From a virus, in the IMG/VR virus record IMGVR_UViG_3300047332_000042, positions 1-37,613 of that record: 37,613 nucleotides of DNA; one strand, 5' to 3'. This document shows, one piece after another, positions 6,708 through 14,166 of the stretch (position 1 is the first letter of the stretch; each line of letters opens with the position of its first letter). Below the pieces are notes generated by a model. That model had not been told where the DNA came from and searched no databases. It saw only the letters and a program-made list of their open reading frames with translations. Both the position numbers and the translations under genes were made by a program.

Positions 6708-7880
6708 TCACGTCAAGGCGATCCCGTTGATGCGCCAGCGCGTCGTGCCGACCTTTCGCGCGGTGGCGACGCCGCCCGCCGCGAGCGTGCGCGATCCCGT
6801 CGAGCCGGTTCCATCCAGAACCAGCGTGTCGCTGCTGATCGAGAGCGTCAGCGTTCCCGCCGAGAATTCGTTGTCGAAAGAGATCACCGTGCCGATCGGA
6901 TAGGCGACCGAGGCATTCGACGCGATGGTGAAGGTCCGCGCAGTCGTGTCCGATGAAGGGTGATAGATGCAATAGCCCTTGTCTGCGAGGACCGTCGTGT
7001 AGTTGGCGCTTTGCGAGTTCTGCGGCACGCCCTTGTAGCCAAGTTCGTTCGTGCCGTCCGTGCACCCGGCGATCACGGCATTGGCCGTCGTCGCCGTCGT
7101 CGCCGTCGTCGCGTTGCCCGACAGCGCCGCCGTGATCGTGCCCGCACTGAAGTTCCCAGAAGCGTCGCGCGCAACCATCGTGCTCGCGGTGTTCGCATTG
7201 GTCGCGTCGACGCCGATCGTGACCGCGCTGGAGCCGTTGTAGGAGGTCCCGGTCAGATGCGTCCCGAACGTCAGCGTTGAGCCTGTCGACGAGATCGTGA
7301 TGTTCGAGGACCCGTCGAAAGACACTCCGTTGATCGTTCTCGCCGTCTGCAGCGTCGTCGCCGTAGACGCATTCCCGGCCAAAACCGCGCTGATCGTGCC
7401 GGCGGAGAAGTTGCCTGAGGCATCCCGCGCGACGACGGTGCTGACGGTGTTGGCGTTCGTGGCATCGGTGCCGATCGTCACGGCCGCCGAACCATTGAAG
7501 GAGCCGCCGGTCAGATGCGTCCCGAACGTCAGAGTGCTGACCGATGCGCCGATGGTGATGTTGGCCGAGCCGTCGAAGGCGACGCCGTTGATCGTGCGCG
7601 CTGTCTGAAGCGCGGTCGCCGTCGTGGCGTTGTAGGTCTGGCCCCAGGCAACGGAATCCCCCGGATTTGCGCCAGCTCCGAGCCCTGTGAACTTGTAGCC
7701 TCCCATCGGCAGATTCGCCGTCGGCGTGCTCACTCCGGTCTTGGTCATGCACTGGCTGAGCGCGTTGGCGATGTCTTGCGCGTCGCCGTCCATGCGAGAC
7801 GGAGTGATCGGGATCGCGTTGGCCGCGTCGGTGACCCAGTTGTAGATTCGGGTGTAGAGGCCGGAGCCGTTGAATGCCAT
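6708..7880 (-). CDS. tail fibre protein, 390 aa, with internal repeats
   Basis: The N-terminal 80 residues (YNWVTDAANAIPITPSRMDG and MGGYKFTGLGAGANPGD) match the virion-attachment end common to podovirus fibres. Residues about 90-260 hold two copies of a roughly 70-residue unit containing ARTINGVxFDGSxNITI, STLTFGTHLTG and RDASGNFSAGTI, a beta-rich shaft repeat typical of long fibres. The C-terminus carries FTIASNASVAYPIGTVISFDNE, a common fibre-tip domain. A GGAG site precedes the ATG. Confidence 0.85.
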   Translation of the reverse strand: MAFNGSGLYTRIYNWVTDAANAIPITPSRMDGDAQDIANALSQCMTKTGVSTPTANLPMGGYKFTGLGAGANPGDSVAWGQTYNATTATALQTARTINGVAFDGSANITIGASVSTLTFGTHLTGGSFNGSAAVTIGTDATNANTVSTVVARDASGNFSAGTISAVLAGNASTATTLQTARTINGVSFDGSSNITISSTGSTLTFGTHLTGTSYNGSSAVTIGVDATNANTASTMVARDASGNFSAGTITAALSGNATTATTATTANAVIAGCTDGTNELGYKGVPQNSQSANYTTVLADKGYCIYHPSSDTTARTFTIASNASVAYPIGTVISFDNEFSAGTLTLSISSDTLVLDGTGSTGSRTLAAGGVATARKVGTTRWRINGIALT

Positions 7881-7914
7881 GCCGTTACTCCGATGAGACT
7901 GCTACAGTGCGCGC

Positions 7915-8040
7915 GTGGACGCAGGAACGACCGCGGCTTTCGGCACCTTGGCGGGCATCTGCGCCTATGCCGCAATGAAGGGTTTGGCGAGCGCCTACAG
8001 GCGCTGGCGAGCGCGGCGTCACGGCTGGCCTCCTGGCTGA
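7915..8040 (+). CDS. possible small membrane protein opposite the late operon, 41 aa
   Basis: A GTG-started plus-strand frame fills the 138-nt gap between two late genes and runs 22 nt over the end of the 674-residue gene. The peptide has a hydrophobic N-terminal half (AAFGTLAGICAYAAMKGL) followed by a strongly basic tail (YRRWRARRHGW), a layout seen in small membrane peptides. There is no clear ribosome site or promoter. It may be chance; the gap is otherwise unexplained. Confidence 0.25.
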   Translation: MDAGTTAAFGTLAGICAYAAMKGLASAYRRWRARRHGWPPG

Positions 8041-10043
8041 GGCACGGGCACCGGGCGCGCGCCGCCGAGCAGCAGCGACGTGCCGAGCTGGTTGGCCTGC
8101 GAAGGCGCGACGGCGCCTGTGTCCGACAAGTCGCCGCGCAGCGCGCGCGCGATCATTGCCTTGCGAGCCAGTGCACTCGTCGCGCCGCCGATGAGCGGCA
8201 CCTCGTGCAGCATGTCCAGGATCGCGCTGCCGGTGTTGGAGCGGTTCACCGGCGAGAAGGCCGGCTCTGAGTTGATGTAGGAGCCGACGCGGCCAATGGC
8301 GTTGAGGTCGTCGAGCTGGTCCGGGCCGTAGATCGACTTCAGCACATCCGGCCCGAACGTCTGGTTCAGCGCCTGCGCATAGCGCTCGGGCGTGAACACC
8401 TTGTCGCCGGCCATGTTCTGCCCGAAGGCCGACATCTGCAGCTTGTTGCCGACCTGGCCTTGCAACGCTTTCAGGCCGGCCGGGCTCGACTGCCTGAGCA
8501 CGCCGGCCATGCCGGCGACGTCGCTCGCGTTGCCGTTCGTGACGAAGCGGCGCACGAAGTCGTCGGGCGCGACGTTGCCGTAGACGGAGGCCTCCAGCGC
8601 CGGCACCTGGTCGTGGAGCGCAAAGCGCTGCGCCGCGAGCGCTCGAGCAGGAGCAAATGCGCCGCCCTGGTCGTCCGCGCCCAGCACCGCCTGCTTGACC
8701 GAGTCGCCGAGCTGCTTGAGCGCGAGGTTCGTAGCCGGCTCGACGCTCTGGTTCTGGTTGATCGTCTTCAGCAAATCTTCGGCGTCCGATACCGAGAAGA
8801 CGCGCCGCTGCGTGCCGCTGTTCAGGCCGAGTGCCTCGAAGCTGTTTCGCACGCCTGAGGGCACGCGGTCGCCGAAGCGCTGCAGCACGCCTGCATAGTC
8901 CTGTGCCAGCCCCTGCAGCGGAACGTCGAGCTGCGAGCCGGTGCTCGCCGCCGCGTCCTGATAGGCCTGCGTCACGCGGCCCTTGAGCGACATGTCGTGG
9001 GCCTTCAGCGCGTCCATGATGGTCTGCGCGTCGCCGAGGTCGGTAGATCCAGTGCCGGCAGTCTGGCGCAGCGCCTGCGCGAGCTGCTGGTTCTGGCCGT
9101 TGAAGCGCTGCAGCAGCGGCGCACCCGACGGCGTGCCGCGCCAGTTCTGCTCCTGCGCGAACTGGCCCGGATCGCGCGTCACCTGGCCGAGCGTCGGGGT
9201 CATGCCAAGCGAGCGGAAGTCCGCGGCGCGAGCGGCGGCCTGCGGATCGGCGCCGGGATTGTTCGCGATGAGCGATCCCGTTCGGCCGGCCAGGTCTTGC
9301 GCACGGCTCGCAGAGGGCGGCAGCGGGGACTCCGAGGTCGCGGCTTCGACGGCCGGCGCTGCGATTGCCGGATTCCCTACTGGCGGCGCGATGGCGCGGC
9401 TCGCCTTCGTCAGCGCCGACCCTGCCAAGCTCGAGCCGACGCCGCCGGCGACGCCGCCGAGCAGCCCGGCGCCGAACTGCCACGCTGGGCCGAGCCCCGC
9501 TTCACGCGCACCGCCGGCTGCCGCGCCCGCACTTCCTGCCGCGATGGCTTGGTTGGCAGGCACCGCGGTGAGCGTGCGCCCTGCCGCTTGGGCCATCGGC
9601 GCCGCAGAACCGAGCAGCGCCTGTCCGAGCTTGTACGTGCCGCCGACGCCGGCCATCGACGAGGCGGCGTCTTGAACGACGCGCTCGGTCGCGTTCTTCG
9701 GCTGCGGAAGCCCGGCCGCGTTCTCGGCCTGCTGCACCAGCTCGGTCGGCATCTGCAACATCGGGATGCTCGTGCCAGCCAGCGCATTGATGCCCTTGCT
9801 GCCGTAGTTGATCGCGGTGTTCAGGCCATTGCCGACGAGCGCCGGCAATCCGGTGACGCCGGTGACGCCGGCGCGCGCAGTCAGGCCTGCTTGTCGCGTG
9901 AGCTCGGCAAGAGCGCGGTCCCACCACGAGCCGGCCGGAGCGGCCGCGGCCGGAGCGGGCGCCTTCGATGCCGAGAGCTGGTCGGCCCATCCCGTCGGCG
10001 CAGAGGCCGGAGCAGCAGCGGCGAGGTCGTCGGCCCAGCCCAT
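8019..10043 (-). CDS. large internal/ejection-type virion protein, 674 aa
   Basis: The N-terminus repeats GWADDLAAAAP / GWADQLSASKAP and is Ala/Pro-rich. An amphipathic, glycine/alanine-rich helical region at about 175-225 (FGAGLLGGVAGGVGSSLAG) could interact with membranes, as expected of proteins ejected with the DNA. The C-terminal half is helical, with GMAGVLRQSSPAGLKAL-type segments. Size and place among late genes between fibre and head-tail genes fit a podovirus ejection protein. No enzymatic motif is seen. Confidence 0.55.
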   Translation of the reverse strand: MGWADDLAAAAPASAPTGWADQLSASKAPAPAAAAPAGSWWDRALAELTRQAGLTARAGVTGVTGLPALVGNGLNTAINYGSKGINALAGTSIPMLQMPTELVQQAENAAGLPQPKNATERVVQDAASSMAGVGGTYKLGQALLGSAAPMAQAAGRTLTAVPANQAIAAGSAGAAAGGAREAGLGPAWQFGAGLLGGVAGGVGSSLAGSALTKASRAIAPPVGNPAIAAPAVEAATSESPLPPSASRAQDLAGRTGSLIANNPGADPQAAARAADFRSLGMTPTLGQVTRDPGQFAQEQNWRGTPSGAPLLQRFNGQNQQLAQALRQTAGTGSTDLGDAQTIMDALKAHDMSLKGRVTQAYQDAAASTGSQLDVPLQGLAQDYAGVLQRFGDRVPSGVRNSFEALGLNSGTQRRVFSVSDAEDLLKTINQNQSVEPATNLALKQLGDSVKQAVLGADDQGGAFAPARALAAQRFALHDQVPALEASVYGNVAPDDFVRRFVTNGNASDVAGMAGVLRQSSPAGLKALQGQVGNKLQMSAFGQNMAGDKVFTPERYAQALNQTFGPDVLKSIYGPDQLDDLNAIGRVGSYINSEPAFSPVNRSNTGSAILDMLHEVPLIGGATSALARKAMIARALRGDLSDTGAVAPSQANQLGTSLLLGGARPVPVPQPGGQP

Positions 10044-11831
10044 TTACTGAACGCCCATCGCCTGCAACGCCTGGGCCTTGTCGGCGAGCGTCGGGTCTTG
10101 CTTCAAGATCATCGCCCCGTAGGCCGCGCGCTGCGTCGGGTCGGCGATGTTTTTCCACTGGAAGATGCGCGGGTCTGCGGCGCGATCGAACTCCTGTTCG
10201 GTCGCGTTGTAGGTGACTGGGTCATTCCTGCCATTGATCGGCCCGAGCACCTGCGCCTTGGCCTGCTTTTTGACGTTGATCGCCTTGATCGAATCGACCG
10301 CCTCGTTGATGGCAGGCGCGACCATGTGGCTGCTAGGGTAGGCCGCGCCGAGGATTGCGCGGGCCGCGTCCGTCGACAGGCCGCCCGAGCCGAGCTGCGC
10401 CACGATCTGGTTGCTGTACTTGTCGAGCAGGTTCTTCGCCGTCAGCGCGTCCGTCGCCTTGTCGGAGCCGGCCAGCGAGAGCAGCGAGTTCGTGAACTGC
10501 ATGCGGTCGGAGAACTGGCCGGTGTCGGCCTTCGGCGCCAGCAGCTTGATCTGGTCGAGGTAGTTGTTCACGTTCGGAACCTGGCCGGCCTCGGCCTGCA
10601 GTGCAGAGAAGCGCGCGTTCATGTCCTTCTGCTGCCCTTCGCGGCCCGCCTGCACAGCCGGATCGGGGCCGAGAATGACGCCCGGGCGTGCGGCAGGGAC
10701 CGCAGGGACCGCTGCGGAGGCGCCCGACGCTCCCGGGACCGGAGCGACCGGGGACGCCGCAGGGGGGAGCGCGCGGATTCCTCCTCCGCCGCCACCGCCG
10801 CCGAAGAGCGTGCCGCCAAAGCCTGAGCCCGGCTTGGCACCGTCGACGCCAGGAACGCCGGTGAAGATCGTGTTCGCCTGCTTGGCGCCCTGCTCCGCTC
10901 CGGCGATGCCTGCGTTGGCGTTCGCGTAGCCCGGAATTGCCGCCGCCGTTGGCGCCAGCGGGTTGTCGAAATTCAGATTGATCCCGTCGGCCGTCTTCGG
11001 CGCGAAGAACACCGGCTTCAGCGTGCGCGGGTCAAGCACCGGCGTGCCCGGCTTGGCGTCGATCGGCGCGATGTAGTTCTCTTTCGAGATCGCGGCGTCG
11101 ATCTGCGCGGCTTGCGGCGAACCGTCCGGAACCAGTCGGCGCGCGAGCTGGAGCTTCTGCAGCGGCGTCATGTTCTGCGTCTGCAGGTTGCCCTGTACGG
11201 TCGAGCCGATGATCGGATCGCGCACGTTCCTCTGCTCCGGCGTCTGCGTCTGGTTGGCGAGCAGCGTCTCGACCTGCTTCATCGCGGCCGGGTCGCCGTT
11301 GCGCGCAGCCAGGACGAGCATGGGAGGAAGACCGCCGGGATTCATCGACGTCGGCGAGACGCCGCCCGGGATGCCGTTGGAAGGCGCAGGCGTCGGCGCG
11401 CTCGAGCTGGCGCCCGGCATGGTCAGGGCCTGCGCGAGAGCTGCATTTGCGGGGGTCGGGCCGCCGCCGGCGCTCAGCGCAACAGAGGACGGAGACGGCC
11501 CGGGAGCCGGCGAAGGCTGCCCCGCGCCGAGTTGGCCGAGTTGCATCTGCGTGCCCTGCGCGATGTTGCTCGCCTGGCCGGAGATCGCGTCGTTGCCCAT
11601 CTTGCCGCCCAAGTAGGCCGACAGCAGCTTGTTCGCTCCTTGGGTCCACGAGATGCGCCCGTGCGGGTCGTAGCTGATGGGGTCCAGCCCCTGCTGCATC
11701 AGCGCCTGCGCCATCTGCTGCTGGCGCTGCACGCGCAGCATGTTGGCGACGTAGTTCGGGTCCATCGCCAGCGCAGGATTCGCCAGCGGCGCGGCGCCCA
11801 TCGGGTTGTAGGTGTTCGGAGCGGTCGCCAT
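10044..11831 (-). CDS. internal virion protein, Pro/Ala/Gly-rich, 595 aa
   Basis: The N-terminal 60 residues contain QQQMAQALMQQGLDPIS and GANKLLSAYLGGKMG, a pattern also present in the 117-residue gene two genes upstream. A long linker rich in Pro, Ala, Gly and Ser follows (about 100-180 and 370-430, including polyglycine). The C-terminal part is helical (DRMQFTNSLLSLAGSDKATD) and ends in GAMILKQDPTLADKAQALQAM. It is probably a structural protein inside the capsid or at the portal. The ATG overlaps the upstream stop. Confidence 0.55.
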   Translation of the reverse strand: MATAPNTYNPMGAAPLANPALAMDPNYVANMLRVQRQQQMAQALMQQGLDPISYDPHGRISWTQGANKLLSAYLGGKMGNDAISGQASNIAQGTQMQLGQLGAGQPSPAPGPSPSSVALSAGGGPTPANAALAQALTMPGASSSAPTPAPSNGIPGGVSPTSMNPGGLPPMLVLAARNGDPAAMKQVETLLANQTQTPEQRNVRDPIIGSTVQGNLQTQNMTPLQKLQLARRLVPDGSPQAAQIDAAISKENYIAPIDAKPGTPVLDPRTLKPVFFAPKTADGINLNFDNPLAPTAAAIPGYANANAGIAGAEQGAKQANTIFTGVPGVDGAKPGSGFGGTLFGGGGGGGGIRALPPAASPVAPVPGASGASAAVPAVPAARPGVILGPDPAVQAGREGQQKDMNARFSALQAEAGQVPNVNNYLDQIKLLAPKADTGQFSDRMQFTNSLLSLAGSDKATDALTAKNLLDKYSNQIVAQLGSGGLSTDAARAILGAAYPSSHMVAPAINEAVDSIKAINVKKQAKAQVLGPINGRNDPVTYNATEQEFDRAADPRIFQWKNIADPTQRAAYGAMILKQDPTLADKAQALQAMGVQ

Positions 11832-12562
11832 CACCAGGCCCCGCCCTTGCTCAGGAGTTGCGCGAGGATCGCGTTCTGCTGCGTTTGCTGCGACGTCTGC
11901 ATCGGGTACATGCGGCCGGCCGGCGAGGCCGGATCGGGCAGAACGGTGTCGCCTCCTCCGGGCGTCGAAGCACCATAGCTGACCGGCGAGGCCGGATCGG
12001 GCGCAACGGTGTCGCCTCCTCCGGGCGTCGAAGCACCATAGCCCGGCGAGGCCGACGTGCCGCCAGGGTTGACGAGCAGGCTCGGGCCATTCGGGCCGTA
12101 GCCGCCGACACCATAGCTGACCGGCGAGGCCGGATCGGGCAGAACGGTGTCGCCTCCTCCGGGCGTCGAAGCACCATAGCCCGGCGAGGCCGACGTGCCG
12201 CCAGGGTTGACGAGCAGGTTCGGGCCATTCGGGCCGTAGCCGCCGATCGTGCCGGGGGCAGTGGCTCCAGTGCCCTGCGCACCGGGCGCCTGCGCGCCAC
12301 CGACGGGGATGGACGGAGTTGCCCCGTCGCCGCCGTTGGGCACCGGCAGGATGGTCGACTTCGAGGGCATCAGCGGCATCTGGCCTTGGCCGAAGCCGCC
12401 GCCGCTCATCTGCGCGGCCTGCAGCATCTGCGGGCTCCACGCTTGGGGCGCGATGCCGACCGGCGTGGGCTGCGCGGCCGCCGGCATGAGCGGGTTCGGC
12501 GCGGTGCCACCCAGGCCGCCGGGCGTGGGCGAAGCTCCTGCGAGGGGCGTTCCGAGATTCAT
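11831..12562 (-). CDS. low-complexity virion-operon protein with duplicated segments, 243 aa
   Basis: The protein is dominated by Gly, Pro, Ala and Ser. Its C-terminal half consists of duplicated blocks: block X (GYGASTPGGGDTVLPDPASP) is present three times and block Y (GGYGPNGPSLLVNPGGTSAS) twice, in nucleotide order X-X-Y-X-Y along the plus strand. It ends with a helix (QQTQQNAILAQLLSKGGAW). Near-identity of the DNA copies suggests recent in-frame duplication. It is probably a disordered structural or linker protein; no family is recognised. Confidence 0.55.
   Translation of the reverse strand: MNLGTPLAGASPTPGGLGGTAPNPLMPAAAQPTPVGIAPQAWSPQMLQAAQMSGGGFGQGQMPLMPSKSTILPVPNGGDGATPSIPVGGAQAPGAQGTGATAPGTIGGYGPNGPNLLVNPGGTSASPGYGASTPGGGDTVLPDPASPVSYGVGGYGPNGPSLLVNPGGTSASPGYGASTPGGGDTVAPDPASPVSYGASTPGGGDTVLPDPASPAGRMYPMQTSQQTQQNAILAQLLSKGGAW
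11920..12246. repeat. nearly identical in-frame duplications (X-X-Y-X-Y)
   Basis: Block X (60 bp) lies at 11920-11979, 11983-12042 and 12121-12180. Block Y (66 bp) lies at 12043-12108 and 12181-12246. The X-Y pair is repeated with an offset of 138 bp. Copies differ at only one or two positions, and all offsets (63 and 138) are multiples of three, so the reading frame is kept. Confidence 0.9.
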
Positions 12563-12571
12563 GGTGTTCTT

Positions 12572-12925
12572 TCAGTCGCCCTGAGGCTGAGTCGGCCCCA
12601 TGAAATTCAGGGCGCCCGGGGCGACGTAGCCGGGGCTCGACGGGTCGTATGTGCCAACCGGCGCGACCGTGCCGCCCGCGTTGCCCTGATTGAGCAACTT
12701 GCTCAGCATCTGGCCTTTGAGGTAGCCGCTGAACAGGGTCGAGGCACCGTTGGCCGGCGAGTAGGCGCCGTGCTGATCGAACCCCTGGCCGCCCATGAGG
12801 CCCTGAGCCTGCTGCGACTGCATCAGGGCGTAGGCCATCTTCTGCTGCGGCGTCAGGTTCGCGCTGTTCAGCAGCGGCTGCTGCTGCGAATTGGTGATTG
12901 GCGGGATGGTCTGGATGGGGTCCAT
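12572..12925 (-). CDS. virion-operon protein related to the 595-aa protein N-terminus, 117 aa
   Basis: It shares with the start of the 595-residue protein the pattern QQ-x-MA-x-ALMQ, then HG, GA-xx-L-x-S-x-YL-x-G-x-M (here QQKMAYALMQS, HGAYSPANGASTLFSGYLKGQM). The rest is Gln/Asn/Pro-rich. The start ATG at 12925 was chosen because the upstream in-frame extension looks like antisense noise. It is probably a structural protein that uses the same binding module; the function is unknown. Confidence 0.6.
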   Translation of the reverse strand: MDPIQTIPPITNSQQQPLLNSANLTPQQKMAYALMQSQQAQGLMGGQGFDQHGAYSPANGASTLFSGYLKGQMLSKLLNQGNAGGTVAPVGTYDPSSPGYVAPGALNFMGPTQPQGD

Positions 12926-12935
12926 ATGGATTCCT

Positions 12936-13757
12936 TCAGAGCGACCCCAACAGCGCCAGCAATCCGTCAAGCCCAGAGCCGGCCGCCGCCGAGCCACCGG
13001 CGCTGCTCAGCCCATAGGCGGTCAAGGCGGCGCCGCCGAGTCCGTACAGGCCGCTCGCGGTGTTGTTCGCGCTGGCCAGGTTTCCCTGGTACGCCGCGTT
13101 CGCGGCGTTGGCGTAGCTCGTGTTCGGCAGCGACGAGTTGAACTGCGGCCCCGACGGCGACGCGAGGCCGCTCACCGCCTGCAGCTGCTGGATCGGCAGG
13201 TTGCTCTCCGTCGCGCCCTGCCCGAACGCCTGGCTCTCGCCCTGAAGGCCGGTGCCGTAGCTTTGGTTGATGGCCTGCTGCGTCGCCTGCCCCTGCGTGT
13301 TCGACAGCAGACTCTCGGCGTTCGCATAGGCCGCCGGGTTGCTCTCCTCGTTGATGCCCTGGTTTGCCAGCGTGTCGCCGAGTTGCTGCGTCTGCTGGTT
13401 GAACACCGGGTTCAGGTAGCCCATCGAGGACTGCAGCGCGTTCGATTGCTGGCCGTTGAATTCCGACTGAAGGTTGTCCGGATTAAGCGCCGGATTGACG
13501 CCGCCGATCTCGGAGGTGAGTGCACCTTCGGCGCCACCCAGGCCGGTGCCCATCTTCTCCTGCTGGGAGAGCAGCGACTGCTGCTGCGGCGCCAGCGTCG
13601 TGTTCTCCGAGTAGATCGGAGTTCCGTCCGGGTTCGTGCCGGTCTTCGACCAGTTGAGCGACCCGTAGGGGCCGTTCTGGTCGATCGCCTGAGACTCGGT
13701 CGTTGCGGTCGCAACAGCCGAGGGTGATGGGGGAGTCGCGCCGCCGCCGTTGCTCAT
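12936..13757 (-). CDS. Gln/Asn/Ser-rich internal virion protein, 273 aa
   Basis: The first half contains an IYSENTTLAPQQQSLLSQQE segment and long amphipathic helical stretches rich in Gln and Asn. Conserved-looking pieces (NPVFNQQTQQLGDTLANQGI, ANAESLLSNTQGQATQQA) recall phage proteins often annotated as DNA-transfer or tail-associated. The C-terminus is glycine/alanine-rich (GLYGLGGAALTAYGLSSAGG). It lies one base from the stop of the GNAT-like gene. The assignment rests on resemblance and position. Confidence 0.55.
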   Translation of the reverse strand: MSNGGGATPPSPSAVATATTESQAIDQNGPYGSLNWSKTGTNPDGTPIYSENTTLAPQQQSLLSQQEKMGTGLGGAEGALTSEIGGVNPALNPDNLQSEFNGQQSNALQSSMGYLNPVFNQQTQQLGDTLANQGINEESNPAAYANAESLLSNTQGQATQQAINQSYGTGLQGESQAFGQGATESNLPIQQLQAVSGLASPSGPQFNSSLPNTSYANAANAAYQGNLASANNTASGLYGLGGAALTAYGLSSAGGSAAAGSGLDGLLALLGSL

Positions 13758-13758
13758 G

Positions 13759-14166
13759 TCAATGCACCCAGCGGCATTGCTGCCGCGTCATCGTGAAGAG
13801 AAGAAGATCGCCCTCTCGGCCGGCGTCCTTGATGAGGCACTCGACCTCGAAGCCGAGGTGCTCGTTGAAGCGCCGCGCCTTCTCATTCGTCGAGTCGACG
13901 GGGCCGATGACCTTGCCGACCCCGAGCTGCTTGAAGGGATAGGCGAAGCACGCCGTGATGAACGAGCGGTTCAGCCAGTGCGCGCCTTCGGAGGCGATGT
14001 GCATCGACACGCTGCGGCCGAGGAAGTTGTCGAAGACGACTCCGGCGATGAGTGCGCCATCGCGCTCGAGCCCGATGACGTTGCCGCAGCTCGGGTCCCA
14101 CCTCGAGCCCAGCCGCTCGCAAACCCATGGCCCGACGCGGTGATCGTTGAGGACCACGCGCTTCAC
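13759..14166 (-). CDS. GNAT-like acetyltransferase-fold protein, 135 aa
   Basis: The GTG start overlaps the upstream stop (GTGA). The fold is suggested by a beta strand (ALIAGVVFDNF), a helix after a conserved HWLNRSFITACFAYPF segment, and the C-terminal DSTNEKARRFNEHLGFEVE motif, which corresponds to the GNAT region where Asn and a following helix support acetyl-CoA binding. Such proteins occur in the virion gene block of many podoviruses with unknown targets. Membership is likely; catalysis is not proven. Confidence 0.65.
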   Translation of the reverse strand: MKRVVLNDHRVGPWVCERLGSRWDPSCGNVIGLERDGALIAGVVFDNFLGRSVSMHIASEGAHWLNRSFITACFAYPFKQLGVGKVIGPVDSTNEKARRFNEHLGFEVECLIKDAGREGDLLLFTMTRQQCRWVH

